Shown here: piece after piece, positions 8,178 to 16,748 of the stretch
Position numbering within the stretch: position 1 is the first letter of the stretch
How the letters are laid out: every line of letters starts with the position of its first letter
From: Micromonospora haikouensis
Lineage (GTDB): Bacteria > Actinomycetota > Actinomycetes > Mycobacteriales > Micromonosporaceae
Direction of reading: 5' to 3'
Length of the DNA: 64,000 nucleotides
Assembly (NCBI RefSeq): GCF_900091595.1
Contig: NZ_FMCW01000019.1
Location: 1 to 64,000, forward strand
The notes under the pieces: generated by a model
Told to the model about the DNA's origin: nothing
The model's input: only the letters and a program-made list of their open reading frames with translations
Databases searched by the model: none
Translations under genes and position numbers: made by a program

Positions 8178-9293
8178 GTGACCCGTCGAGACGAACGCAT
8201 CCGGGTGGCCGTCGTGGGCACCGGCGGAATCGCCACCAGCAGCCACCTGCCCGCCGTCCAGGCACACGGGGACCGGGTCGAACTCGTCGCCGCCGTCGAC
8301 GTTGACCCGTCCCGGGTCGCACGGTTCTGCGAGCTCGCCGGCATCACCGCCGGCTACACCGACCTCGACGAGATGCTCGCCGCGCGACAGCCGGACCTGG
8401 TGCACGTGTGCACGCCGCCGGCCGAACACGTCGGGCAGATCGAAGCGGTGCTGTCGGCCGGGAGCTGGGCCTGGGTGGAGAAGCCCCCGTGCCGCACGCT
8501 GGCCGAGTTCGACCGGATCACCGCCGCCGAACAGGCCAGCGGGGCGTACGCGTCGGTGGTGTTCCAGCACCGGTTCGGCTCCGCCGCGCGGCACACCGCC
8601 GCGCTGCTCGCCGCCGGTGAGCTGGGCCGTCCGCTGCTGGCGCAGTGCACGACCGCCTGGTACCGCCCGCCCGCCTACTTCGCCGTCCCCTGGCGCGGCA
8701 GCTGGGCGTCCGAGGGCGGCGGCCCGACCATGGGACACGGAATCCACCAGATGGACCTGCTGCTGACCCTGCTCGGGCCCTGGGAGGAGGTGACCGCGAT
8801 CGCCGGGCGGCTCGACCGCGACGTCGAGACCGAGGACGTCTCGCTCGCCCTCGTCCGCTTCACCAACGGCGCGCTGGCCAGCATCACCAACAGCATCCTG
8901 TCGCCCCGCGAGGAGAGCTACCTGCGGATCGACCTGTCCGACGCGACCGTCGAACTCACCCACCTGTACGGCTACCGCAACAGCCACTGGACGTACACCG
9001 CCGCCCCGGGCGTGGCCGACGACCGCCAGCGGCGGTGGCGGCTGCCGGAGCCCGACCTGCCCAGTTCGCACACCGCCCAGTTCTCGCTGCTGCTGGCCGC
9101 GATGCTGGCCGGCGTGCGCCCGCCGGCCAGCGGGGCGAGCGCGCGTCGCACCCTCGAGCTCGTCACCGCGCTGTATCAGTCGGCTCTGACCGGCCGGTCG
9201 GTGCGGCGGGCCGAACTCGTCCCGCAGAACCCGTTCTATCACGCCCTGCACGGCGACACGGCCGGCTGGGCGCCCGCGCGGAGCACCGCATGA
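8178..9293 (+). CDS. Gfo/Idh/MocA-family oxidoreductase, 371 aa
   Basis: The N-terminal Rossmann fold begins VAVVGTGGIATSSHLPA (residues about 7-23), a GxGxxA nucleotide-binding loop for NAD(P). The family catalytic segment appears as WVEKPPCRTLAEFD (the EKP motif), and the C-terminal alpha/beta domain carries GHGIHQMDLLLTLLG. The family oxidises or epimerises sugars, inositols and sugar acids. GAAGGAG precedes the GTG start. The stop overlaps the next ATG by four bases. In this operon it probably acts on the imported sugar; its substrate cannot be told from sequence. Confidence 0.9.
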   Translation: MTRRDERIRVAVVGTGGIATSSHLPAVQAHGDRVELVAAVDVDPSRVARFCELAGITAGYTDLDEMLAARQPDLVHVCTPPAEHVGQIEAVLSAGSWAWVEKPPCRTLAEFDRITAAEQASGAYASVVFQHRFGSAARHTAALLAAGELGRPLLAQCTTAWYRPPAYFAVPWRGSWASEGGGPTMGHGIHQMDLLLTLLGPWEEVTAIAGRLDRDVETEDVSLALVRFTNGALASITNSILSPREESYLRIDLSDATVELTHLYGYRNSHWTYTAAPGVADDRQRRWRLPEPDLPSSHTAQFSLLLAAMLAGVRPPASGASARRTLELVTALYQSALTGRSVRRAELVPQNPFYHALHGDTAGWAPARSTA

Positions 9294-10216
9294 CCCCCGG
9301 CAGCCCGGCCCGCCTGCGGGTCCGGCACGACATCGGCACGGCCGTCACGGTCGGCGTGCGGGACCGGGACCGGGACCTGGTGTCCTACGTGTACGGCGCG
9401 GAGCCGGACCCGTGGGAGTGCCCGGCACCCTTCTTCCACCCGGTACGCACCACCGCCGGCAACCTCGTCTCGGCGCACCGCCCGCACGACCACCGCTGGC
9501 ACAAGGGCGTCGCGATGACGATCTCCCACCTGTCCGGGGACAACTTCTGGGGCGGCTACAGCTACGTGCGCGGCGAGGGCTACCAGCGGCTGGACAACGT
9601 CGGGTCGCTGCGGCACGACGCGTTCTCCCGGTTCGACGTCGGCGACGACCGGATCGACCTGACCGAGCGGGTGTGCTGGCGCAGCGCCGGGGGCCGGCAC
9701 TGGATCTCCGAGCAGCGCGACATCGCGGTGCACGACGTCGACGGCCCGGCCGGCACGTGGGAGCTCACCGTCGCCACCGCGCTCACCAACGTCAGCGGGG
9801 GGCGGCTGGAGATCGGCAGTCCCACCGTCTTCGGCCGGGAGGCGGCCGGCTACAGCGGCTTCTTCTGGCGTGGGCCCCGCGATCTGACCGGCGGCACCAT
9901 CCTCGCCGCCGGCGGCCTGGAAGGGCCCGGCGTGATGGGCCGCCGCGCGGCCTGGCTCGCGTACACGGGTCCGCACGACGTCGTCGACGCGGCCTCGACC
10001 GTGGTCGTGGTGCCCGACCCCGCCGCCGACGACAGCCCGCCCGTCTGGTTCGTCCGCAACGAGCCCTTCCCGGCGGTCAACCCGTCGCTGGCGTTCGCCG
10101 AGGAGGTGGCGCTGGCCGCCGGGGCGACCCTGCGGCGGCGTTACCGCCTCGTCGTCGCCGACGGCGCGTGGGACGCCGACCGCGTCGAGGAGTACCTGAA
10201 GGAGCACCCGTGGTGA
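9290..10216 (+). CDS. PmoA-like (DUF6807) protein, 308 aa
   Basis: The sequence matches the PmoA/DUF6807 family: conserved HRPHDHRWHKGVAMTISHLS at residues about 60-80 and NFWGGYSYVRGEGYQRLDN after it. Despite the name, family members usually occur in carbohydrate catabolic loci rather than methane oxidation and have a beta-sandwich fold with conserved His residues. The ATG lies in a four-base overlap with the oxidoreductase stop, and the stop overlaps the cupin start. Function is unproven; the coupling to Gfo/Idh/MocA and cupin genes suggests a role in sugar processing. Confidence 0.78.
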   Translation: MTPGSPARLRVRHDIGTAVTVGVRDRDRDLVSYVYGAEPDPWECPAPFFHPVRTTAGNLVSAHRPHDHRWHKGVAMTISHLSGDNFWGGYSYVRGEGYQRLDNVGSLRHDAFSRFDVGDDRIDLTERVCWRSAGGRHWISEQRDIAVHDVDGPAGTWELTVATALTNVSGGRLEIGSPTVFGREAAGYSGFFWRGPRDLTGGTILAAGGLEGPGVMGRRAAWLAYTGPHDVVDAASTVVVVPDPAADDSPPVWFVRNEPFPAVNPSLAFAEEVALAAGATLRRRYRLVVADGAWDADRVEEYLKEHPW

Positions 10217-10929
10217 ACCTGCCCAACGGCGTCGGCGTCTCCGGGCTGGAGGTCTACCCCTGGGCGGCGTCGGACGGCTGCCACGGCGGCTCGCCGCACC
10301 TGCACACGGCGTGCACCGAGGCGTACGTCGTCGTCGGCGGGCGTGGCGAGCTGCACACCCTGACCCCCGCCGGTCCCGCCACGACCCCGCTGCTGCCCGG
10401 CACCGTCGCCTGGTTCACGCCCGGGACCGTGCACCGGGCGGTCAACCTCGGCGGCCTCAGGGTGGTCGTCATCATGGAGAACTCCGGGCTGCCGGAGGCC
10501 GGGGACGCCGTACTCACCTTCCCGCCGGAGATCCTCGCGGACCCGGCGGCGTACGCCGAGGCCGCCAGCCTCGGGCCGGAGCCCGCCGACTCCCCGGCGG
10601 CCGAGCGCCGCGCCCGCCACCGGCGCGACCTCGCGGTGCGGGGCTACCTCGCGATCAGGCGCGACCTGGCCGCCGGTGACACCTCGTCGCTGCGGGAGTT
10701 GTACCGGGCGGCGGTGTCCCTGACCGCGCCCCGGACCGCGGCCTGGCACCGCATCCTCGACGCCGGTCCCGCCGCCTCCCTGCGGGAGGTCCGGCGTCGC
10801 CTGCGCTCCCTGGCCGACGGCTCGGGCGCGCACCTGGCCGAGGCGAACGTCCGCGTGCGGACGGCACCCGAGCCCGACCAGCGGCCGTTCGGCATGTGCG
10901 GCCGGCTCAGCCCCTACCGGGCGACCTGA
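10213..10929 (+). CDS. Cupin-domain protein with C-terminal helical extension, 238 aa
   Basis: Residues about 15-95 form a cupin beta-barrel. HLHTACTEAYVVVGGRGELH gives the metal-binding motif-1 pattern (H-x-H...E), and PGTVHRAVNL supplies the motif-2 His. The remaining 130 residues are Ala/Arg-rich helices (AAERRARHRRDLAVRGYLAI) with no recognised family. The frame is open far upstream; GTG 10213 is chosen because it overlaps the preceding TGA (GTGA), and the neighbouring GTG at 10210 is an alternative. It may be a sugar isomerase or a binding protein for the imported compound. A hairpin at 10972 follows. Confidence 0.75.
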   Translation: MNLPNGVGVSGLEVYPWAASDGCHGGSPHLHTACTEAYVVVGGRGELHTLTPAGPATTPLLPGTVAWFTPGTVHRAVNLGGLRVVVIMENSGLPEAGDAVLTFPPEILADPAAYAEAASLGPEPADSPAAERRARHRRDLAVRGYLAIRRDLAAGDTSSLRELYRAAVSLTAPRTAAWHRILDAGPAASLREVRRRLRSLADGSGAHLAEANVRVRTAPEPDQRPFGMCGRLSPYRAT

Positions 10930-10971
10930 ACGCGGTCGCCGGCCAGCCGGCCCACCAGCACCACCACCACC

Positions 10972-10993
10972 GGTGCGGGCCACCGCCCGCACC
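10972..10993 (+). terminator. Hairpin after the sugar operon
   Basis: GGTGCGGGC at 10972-10980 pairs exactly with GCCCGCACC at 10985-10993 over a 4-nt loop, 42 nt after the cupin stop. It probably ends the operon before the glycoside hydrolase gene, or attenuates read-through into it. Confidence 0.6.
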
Positions 10994-11053
10994 ACGCACC
11001 ACCGCACCACGCACCACCCGCGCCGTGCACCGCCGCACGGTGCGCGTCCCGCC

Positions 11054-11077
11054 CGCGCGCCGGACGTCCGGCGCGCG
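11054..11077. repeat. Perfect 24-bp loopless palindrome in a hydrolase leader
   Basis: The 24 bases centred between 11065 and 11066 (CGGAC|GTCCG core, flanked by alternating GC) are a perfect inverted repeat without a spacer. It lies about 37 nt upstream of the hydrolase start. It could bind a dimeric regulator or fold as a hairpin in the leader. It is unlike the ATCGAT operators of the LacI system. Confidence 0.6.
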
Positions 11078-11113
11078 CGGCTCCCGTCCCCGGATCTTCC
11101 CAGGAGGAGATCG

Positions 11114-12886
11114 ATGACATCCGTCAGAACAGGACGAACGTTCACCGCCGTCGCCGCCGGCATCCTCGTGGCCGCCGGCATCGTCGCGGTCGAGGCCCCC
11201 GCGGCGCAGGCGGCGGCCACCAGCACGATCACGGTCGACTACGGCGCCGACCGGGGCGCGGCCACCCAGGTCGCCAGCGGCTTCCTGCACGGCATCTCGG
11301 CGGCCTCGCCCGCGCAGTATCTCGTGGACGGGGTGAAGGTCAGGTCGCAGCGCGGCGCCGACTACCACCCCAACCTGCCGAGCCTCTACGACCCCGCCAC
11401 GTACCAGCGGGTCTCGGCGACCGGCGCGAACCTGCGGGTCGGCCTCTACTACTACACGGCGAACCCGAACAGCCCGTACCGCAACTACCGCCCGGGGGAC
11501 AACGGCAACTTCAGCACGTGGACGACCATCGTCAACGGCGTCGTGTCGGAGGCGGAGCAGAAGGGCTACCGGGTCAACGCCTGGATCCCCTGGAACGAGC
11601 CGGAAGCGCAGTGGGGGAACCTCTACACCACCACGTACTTCCAGGCGCACAAGGTGGCCTACGACGCGGTGAAGGCCCGCAACTCGTCGTACCGGGTCGA
11701 GGCTCCGGAGCTGAGCGCCTACAACTTCACCAAGCTGCAGCAGTTCCTCATCTACTGCCGCGACAACCGCTGCCTGCCCGACGTCCTGTCCTGGCACGAA
11801 CTGAACCCGACCACGACGGACGTGCCCGGCCACACGGCCCAGATCAGGAGCTGGATGCAGGCCAACGGCATCACCCCGATGCCGATCGCGATCACCGAGT
11901 ACCAGGGCAGCAGCTACGGCAACGCGGACGCCTGGGCGGCGGGGCCGAACGTCCGCTGGCTGGCGCAGTTCGAGCGCAGCGTCCCCAACGGTCTGGAGGA
12001 CGCGTTGACCTCGGACTGGGACTACATCGGCAGCGACAACAACTTCATCGCCACGCTGGGCAACTCCGCCGACAAGGCGACCGGCACCCTGCCCAAGGGC
12101 GTCTGGTGGAACTACAACACCTACAAGACGATGACCGGCCGGATGGTGAACGTCACCTCGTCGTCCGCGACCACGGTCGACGCGCTCGGTTCGCTGGACA
12201 CCGGCCAGCGCCGTGGCGTCCTGCTCATCGGCAACCAGACCGCCAGCGACCAGGGGGTGTCGCTGCGGCTGAACAACGCGTCGGCGCTGTCGCTGTCCAA
12301 CGCCGTCCACGTCCGGGCGGAACGGATCAGCAACGCGTCGACCCTGTCCGCGCCGCAGGTCGTGCTCGACTCGGACGTGACGCTGTCCTCGGGCGGCGCC
12401 ACCGTCGCGCTCGGCACGCTGCCCGGCAACGCCGTGTACAAGGTGCTGGTCACCCCGGCCACGGCGAGCGCACCGGTCACCAGGGTCGAGGCGGAGTCCC
12501 TGTCCACCACGGCCTCGCCCGGCCTGACCGGCCGGGTCTTCACCGAGGCCGGGGCCAGCGGCGGTGCGGCCACCGCCCTGGACGGGACCGCGAAGGGGCA
12601 GTACCTCCAGTTCACGCTCCCGGTGGCCGCCTCCGGCGTCTACGACCTGCGCGCGATCGGCAAGCGCAACGGCAACCGGGCGTTCCTGGCCCTCTACGTC
12701 GACGGCGCCATGGTCGGCCCGCCGCAGGACCAGTACGGGGGCGCGGCCTACTACCCGACCGACTTCGGCACGCTGTCGCTGTCCGCCGGCAACCACACCC
12801 TGCGGGCCGTGGTGGTCGGGAAGAACGCGGGTTCCACCGGCTACAGCATGGTCTTCGACCGGTTCGACCTGGTCAGGGTCGGCTAG
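11114..12886 (+). CDS. Secreted glycoside hydrolase with C-terminal carbohydrate-binding module, 590 aa
   Basis: Residues 1-34 form a signal peptide ending APAAQAAA. Residues about 37-370 look like a (beta/alpha)8 clan GH-A hydrolase: WIPWNEPEAQWGN carries the NEP acid/base (Glu162) and IAITEYQGSSYG a likely nucleophile (Glu262). Residues about 455-590, beginning VTRVEAESLSTT and ending SMVFDRFDLVRVG, look like a family 6/35-type carbohydrate-binding module. The CAZy family is uncertain (GH39-like is my best guess). AGGAGGAG precedes ATG 11114. It follows the importer operon and probably releases the oligosaccharide the importer takes up. A 14-bp terminator follows the stop. Confidence 0.85.
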   Translation: MTSVRTGRTFTAVAAGILVAAGIVAVEAPAAQAAATSTITVDYGADRGAATQVASGFLHGISAASPAQYLVDGVKVRSQRGADYHPNLPSLYDPATYQRVSATGANLRVGLYYYTANPNSPYRNYRPGDNGNFSTWTTIVNGVVSEAEQKGYRVNAWIPWNEPEAQWGNLYTTTYFQAHKVAYDAVKARNSSYRVEAPELSAYNFTKLQQFLIYCRDNRCLPDVLSWHELNPTTTDVPGHTAQIRSWMQANGITPMPIAITEYQGSSYGNADAWAAGPNVRWLAQFERSVPNGLEDALTSDWDYIGSDNNFIATLGNSADKATGTLPKGVWWNYNTYKTMTGRMVNVTSSSATTVDALGSLDTGQRRGVLLIGNQTASDQGVSLRLNNASALSLSNAVHVRAERISNASTLSAPQVVLDSDVTLSSGGATVALGTLPGNAVYKVLVTPATASAPVTRVEAESLSTTASPGLTGRVFTEAGASGGAATALDGTAKGQYLQFTLPVAASGVYDLRAIGKRNGNRAFLALYVDGAMVGPPQDQYGGAAYYPTDFGTLSLSAGNHTLRAVVVGKNAGSTGYSMVFDRFDLVRVG

Positions 12887-12916
12887 GGCGCTGCCCCGGC
12901 ACCGGATACGGGTGGC

Positions 12917-12958
12917 GGACGGTGGGTCGAGAAAGGTGTTCCGGTCGACCCACCGTCC
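12917..12958 (+). terminator. Intrinsic terminator after the glycoside hydrolase
   Basis: GGACGGTGGGTCGA (12917-12930) pairs perfectly over 14 bp with 12945-12958 across a 14-nt loop. It begins 30 nt after the hydrolase stop. There is no T-run. Confidence 0.75.
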
Positions 12959-13131
12959 GATCCGGGCCGGGGCGCGTCCGCGGGGCGGCGTCGCGGCCCG
13001 CCCGGGCGCGGACTGCATCGACGCCGCTGCGTGGGCGAACGATAGGCTGCGGGCGGCGTTCGAGCGGCCTGAGGAGAACGGTTGGTTGGCAACATGGTTC
13101 GCGCAGTGGTCGCGGCCTGCGGACATCCGGC

Positions 13132-14664
13132 GTGAACGACGGGCTGCGTCCCGGCGACCCGGCCCGACTCGGTGGGTACGAGCTCCTCGGCCGGCTCGGC
13201 GACGGTGGCATGGGCAGCGTCTTCCTCGCCCGGTCGCCGCAGGGGCGGCGGGTGGCGGTCAAGGTCGTCCGTCCTGAGCTCGCGCACGACGACGTGTTCC
13301 GGGCCCGGTTCCGCAGCGAGGTGAACCGGGCCCGCCAGGTCCCGCCGTTCTGCACGGCCGAGGTCCTGGACGCCGACCCGGACCACGACCCGCCGTACCT
13401 GGTGGTGGAGTACGTCGAGGGTCCCAGCCTGGCCCAGCTGCTCCGGGAACACGGGCCGCTGGGCGCGGCGCAACTGCACAGCATCGCGGTCGGGGTGGCC
13501 ACCGCGCTCACCGCGATCCACGGCGCCGGGGTGATCCACCGGGACCTGAAGCCGGCGAACGTCCTGGTCGCGCCGGGCGGGATCCGGGTCATCGACTTCG
13601 GCATCGCCCGCGCGTTCGAGGCGACCAGCCAGCACACCCGGACCAACCAGCTGGTCGGGACGGTGTCGTACATGGCTCCGGAGCGGCTGGACACCTCGTC
13701 CGGCCAGCCGGCCGGCCCGGCCGCCGACATCTTCGCCTGGGGCGCCCTGGTCGCCCATGCCGCGACCGGTCGCAACCCGTTCGGCGGTGACTCCGCCACC
13801 TCCATCGCGATGCGGATCCTCACCCAGCCCCCGGACCTGGCGGGCCTCGGCGGGCCGCTGCGGGAGCTGGTCTCCCGGGCGCTGGCGAAGGACCCCGCCG
13901 CCCGGCCCACCGCCCGGGAACTGCTCGACGCGCTGCTGACCGCAGCGGATCAGGGGGCGTTGCCGTCGGGGTCGGGCACGGCCGGGCGCACGGGCTCGAA
14001 ACGGCGTGGTTGGCTCACCGGGCTGGGCGTGACCGCCGCGGCGATCGCGGTGCTGGTGCCCGCCGCCCTGTTCGGCCCGCGGCTGCTGGGCCCGGCCGAC
14101 CCGGACCCCACCGGGTCGACCACGGTCGGCGGGCCGGCGACGACCGGGCCGGCCTCCACCACGCCGACACCCGCATCGGGTACGCCGACCGGGTCGCCGT
14201 CGTCCGCCGGGGCCGACCGCACCCGGGCCATGCTGGCCGGCCAGCGGCGCGTCCTGCTGCACGTCGTGGAGATCGACCGTGACCTCTCGCTACCGTACGA
14301 CGGCAAGGTCCACGTCGGCGACGGCACCGGCAAGGACGCCGTCTTCGTGCTCGAACCCGTCGGCGTCGACTACATGATCAGATCGCTGAACCCGGAGATC
14401 GCGCACCAGCCGTGCCTCGGCGTCAAGATCGATTCCGCGGGGTACGCGTCGCTGGTGGGAGCCGAGTGCTACCCGACCGACGCCACCCTGTTCGGGATCA
14501 CCCGCGAGGGCAAGGACGACAAGGGGCGCACCTCCTACTCCATCATCAACGAGAAGTACGGCGTGGTGCAGTGGAGCCCCAGCCAGAAGAAGATCTACGT
14601 GGAGGTCCTCGGCGACGCCCCGGTCGGCACGACGTTCAGCCTGGTCGACCGAGGCGCGGCCTGA
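13132..14664 (+). CDS. Transmembrane Ser/Thr protein kinase with a beta-rich sensor domain, 510 aa
   Basis: The kinase domain (residues about 15-270) has a Gly-rich loop GRLGDGGMGSV, catalytic VAVKVV (Lys44), HRDLKPAN (Asp138), DFG (155-157) and activation segment GTVSYMAPE, so it should be active. Residues about 294-316 are one membrane helix, followed by a Thr/Pro/Ser-rich linker. An extracellular domain (about 345-510) contains paired cysteines in HQPCLGVKIDSAGYASLVG and AECYPTDATLFGI, suggesting a beta-trefoil-like fold. Similar domain character appears in the lipoprotein at 35721. GTG 13132 is chosen because the motif-bearing region starts just after it. The gene is monocistronic and converges on the gene ending at 14683. 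Confidence 0.9.
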   Translation: MNDGLRPGDPARLGGYELLGRLGDGGMGSVFLARSPQGRRVAVKVVRPELAHDDVFRARFRSEVNRARQVPPFCTAEVLDADPDHDPPYLVVEYVEGPSLAQLLREHGPLGAAQLHSIAVGVATALTAIHGAGVIHRDLKPANVLVAPGGIRVIDFGIARAFEATSQHTRTNQLVGTVSYMAPERLDTSSGQPAGPAADIFAWGALVAHAATGRNPFGGDSATSIAMRILTQPPDLAGLGGPLRELVSRALAKDPAARPTARELLDALLTAADQGALPSGSGTAGRTGSKRRGWLTGLGVTAAAIAVLVPAALFGPRLLGPADPDPTGSTTVGGPATTGPASTTPTPASGTPTGSPSSAGADRTRAMLAGQRRVLLHVVEIDRDLSLPYDGKVHVGDGTGKDAVFVLEPVGVDYMIRSLNPEIAHQPCLGVKIDSAGYASLVGAECYPTDATLFGITREGKDDKGRTSYSIINEKYGVVQWSPSQKKIYVEVLGDAPVGTTFSLVDRGAA

Positions 14665-14682
14665 CCAGGGGACGCGGCCGGC

Positions 14683-15219
14683 TCAGCCCGCGATCGTGGG
14701 GCCGAAGAGGGGATCCGCCGGGCCGGCGGTGACCGGCTCGGCGTGGTGCTCCGGCGGCGGGAGCTGCCTCACCGACTGCCGGGAGTGCAGGCGTACGCCC
14801 GCCTCCCCGCGCCGTGCGGCAACGGTGAGGGTGGCCATCCGCACCGGCTCCGGCGGTGCGGTGAAGCCCCGGGAGCCCCACCGCACCCAGATCGGCACCC
14901 GCCCGGCGGCGGCCTCGGCGAGCAGCTTCTCGACCGTACGACGCCGGTCGGTGTGGTCGACCTCGATCACCACCGGCGGCGCGGCCGGCCGGGCGCAGGC
15001 GACGTCCACGACCGACTGCTGCCCGGACATCGGGGGCGGCAGCGGCACGACGCTGGCCGCCCGCCGGTAGACCCGCCACCCCTGTGCCGCACCCCAGTCG
15101 GCGATCGTGTCGACGAGCAGCTCGGTGACCCGCTCGGTGGTGAGGTCGACGAAGGTGAGGGCGGCGAGCCGGTCGGACAGGTCCCCGGCCAGGCGCGCTC
15201 CGTCGTCTGGGTCGCTCAT
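14683..15219 (-). CDS. Conserved hypothetical protein, 178 aa
   Basis: I do not recognise a named family. The middle of the protein (PPVVIEVDHTDRRRTVEKLLAEAA, cut here by describing residues about 80-103) and the following VPIWVRWGSRG look like a small alpha/beta fold reminiscent of restriction-like nucleases, with an Asp/Glu pair in the IEVD segment. The upstream part describes a helix (ERVTELLVDTIADWGAAQGW). It starts at ATG 15219 and converges on the kinase gene with an 18-nt gap. No catalytic role is claimed. Confidence 0.65.
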   Translation of the reverse strand: MSDPDDGARLAGDLSDRLAALTFVDLTTERVTELLVDTIADWGAAQGWRVYRRAASVVPLPPPMSGQQSVVDVACARPAAPPVVIEVDHTDRRRTVEKLLAEAAAGRVPIWVRWGSRGFTAPPEPVRMATLTVAARRGEAGVRLHSRQSVRQLPPPEHHAEPVTAGPADPLFGPTIAG

Positions 15220-15389
15220 CGGGCCCGGCCCACCGCTGCACCGTCGTGGTCCGCGGCGGCGGGTCGCCCGGTCACGGCTTGTCCGTCATCGGCATCCCCG
15301 CACGATAGCCACCGCCGCCGCACCTACGCCATTGATCGACGGACGACTATCATCAGCGCATCCAGCCCGCTCGATCGAGAGGTGCCTCA

Positions 15390-15647
15390 GTGAAGAAGCT
15401 CGTGCGGAACGCCGTGGTGGCCACCCTGCTGACGGTCGCCGGCACCACGGCGGTCGTGGCCAGCCCGGCCCACGCCATCCCGTACCCGAAGGACAACGAG
15501 AGCATCACCATCGTCTACTACTCCGACGCCAGCAGGACCGTGGAAGTCGGAATGCTCGTCTACGGAAACTGCCTCGACGACTTCGAGTACGGCATCCGCA
15601 CCGCCTACTCGACCATCAACCGCACCACCTGCCCCAGGAACCTGTAG
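15390..15647 (+). CDS. Small secreted protein, DUF6289-like, 85 aa
   Basis: A signal peptide (LVRNAVVATLLTVAGTTAVV, ending SPAHA near residue 29) precedes a mature peptide of about 56 residues with two cysteines (GNCLDDFEYG and TTCPRNL), probably disulfide-bonded. It resembles the small secreted actinobacterial family DUF6289; function unknown. The GTG start follows GAGAGGTG. A near-perfect hairpin follows the stop at 15654. Confidence 0.75.
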   Translation: MKKLVRNAVVATLLTVAGTTAVVASPAHAIPYPKDNESITIVYYSDASRTVEVGMLVYGNCLDDFEYGIRTAYSTINRTTCPRNL

Positions 15648-15653
15648 GGGCTC

Positions 15654-15687
15654 GGGTGGGGCCCGACGACGAGCCGGGCCCCACCCG
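15654..15687. terminator. Bidirectional hairpin terminator
   Basis: CGGGTGGGCCCG at 15654 pairs with CGGGCCCCACCCG ending at 15687 with one bulged base. It lies between two convergent genes and can serve both. Confidence 0.7.
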
Positions 15688-15716
15688 ACGGCAGCCCTCC
15701 GGCCCGGCCGGGCGGC

Positions 15717-16559
15717 TCAGCGGCGGACGCCCACCCCGCCGAAGCCGTGCGACACCCCCGCTCGCGGCCCGCCGTCCGGACGCCAGTCGGCAAGCCAGGA
15801 CAGGCCCGGCTCCACCAGCTCGTACCCGTCGAAGAAGCGCAGGATGTCGGCGCGGGTGCGGGGCACCAGCGGGGCGCTGCTCTGCTGGTAGACGGCGCGA
15901 CCCTGCTGGGCGGGCAGCGGCGGGGCGCCGTCGAGGGTCAGGTGGGACAGCAGCAGCTGGCTGCCGGGGGCGGTGGCGTCGCGCAGCCGGGCGACGGCCG
16001 CGTAGGGATCCTCCGCGTCGGGCACGAAGTGCAGCACCGCCACCAGGAGCACGGCCACCGGCCGGGTGAGGTCGATCGACGCCGTCACGTCGGGGTGGGC
16101 GAGCAACTCGTCGGGCCGACGCAGGTCACCCTCGACGACGACCGTGCGGGCCGCGTCGCCGAGCAACCGCCGGGCGTACGCGACGGCGACCTCGTCGTAG
16201 TCGACGTAGACGACCTTGGAGTCGGGGGCCACCGCCTGCACCACCTCGTGCACGTTGCCCTGGGTGGGCAGCCCCGCGCCGATGTCGAGGAACTGCCGTA
16301 CCCCCCGCTCGGCGGCGTACCGCACGGCGCGGCGCAGGAACGCGCGGTTGGTCTGGGCGGCGACACCGGTGTCGGGGAAGATTTCCAGGACCTGACGGGC
16401 GGCGGCCCGGTCGACGGCGAAGTTGTGGCAGCCGCCGAGGTAGTAGTCGTACATCCGGGCGACGTTCGGCCTGCTCTCGACGCCCCCGGCGGACGAGGTC
16501 GCGGGCTGCGGGGTCGTCGGCCCGGAGGTCGGTGCGGTCGGTGCCGGCTCGCTGGTCAC
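15717..16559 (-). CDS. SAM-dependent methyltransferase, DUF574 (Methyltransf_19) type, 280 aa
   Basis: The family hallmark ARMYDYYLGGCHNFAVDR is at about residues 34-51, followed by VRQFLDIGAGLPTQGN, the SAM-binding motif I. VVYVDYDEVAVAYARRLL gives the acidic motif II, and LLVAVLHFVPD gives the later strand. This family is abundant in actinomycetes; substrates are largely unknown. GTG 16559 is chosen because GGAGG lies at ideal spacing; a GTG at 16571 would add four residues. A 190-nt divergent gap separates it from the gene at 16749. Confidence 0.88.
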   Translation of the reverse strand: MTSEPAPTAPTSGPTTPQPATSSAGGVESRPNVARMYDYYLGGCHNFAVDRAAARQVLEIFPDTGVAAQTNRAFLRRAVRYAAERGVRQFLDIGAGLPTQGNVHEVVQAVAPDSKVVYVDYDEVAVAYARRLLGDAARTVVVEGDLRRPDELLAHPDVTASIDLTRPVAVLLVAVLHFVPDAEDPYAAVARLRDATAPGSQLLLSHLTLDGAPPLPAQQGRAVYQQSSAPLVPRTRADILRFFDGYELVEPGLSWLADWRPDGGPRAGVSHGFGGVGVRR

Positions 16560-16748
16560 GGTGTCCTCCACGGGGGTCCGCGCCCGCCGCGCGGCAGCCC
16601 GCCGCGAACGCGCCCTGAATGTCTAGCACCCCGCGTGGCTGCCCGCAGGCCCGTCGTGTCGTTGATCCGGTTGTGTCCGTCGACCACCCGGGCGACGGTG
16701 GGCTGCGGGTGCCGGCCAGGCCGGCGCCGCGAGGTCGAGGAGGTCGCC

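Noticed and set aside
8645..9289. In-frame upstream extension of the PmoA-like protein
   Set aside because: The extension is antisense-like noise over the oxidoreductase gene; the ATG at 9290 in a four-base overlap is the natural start.
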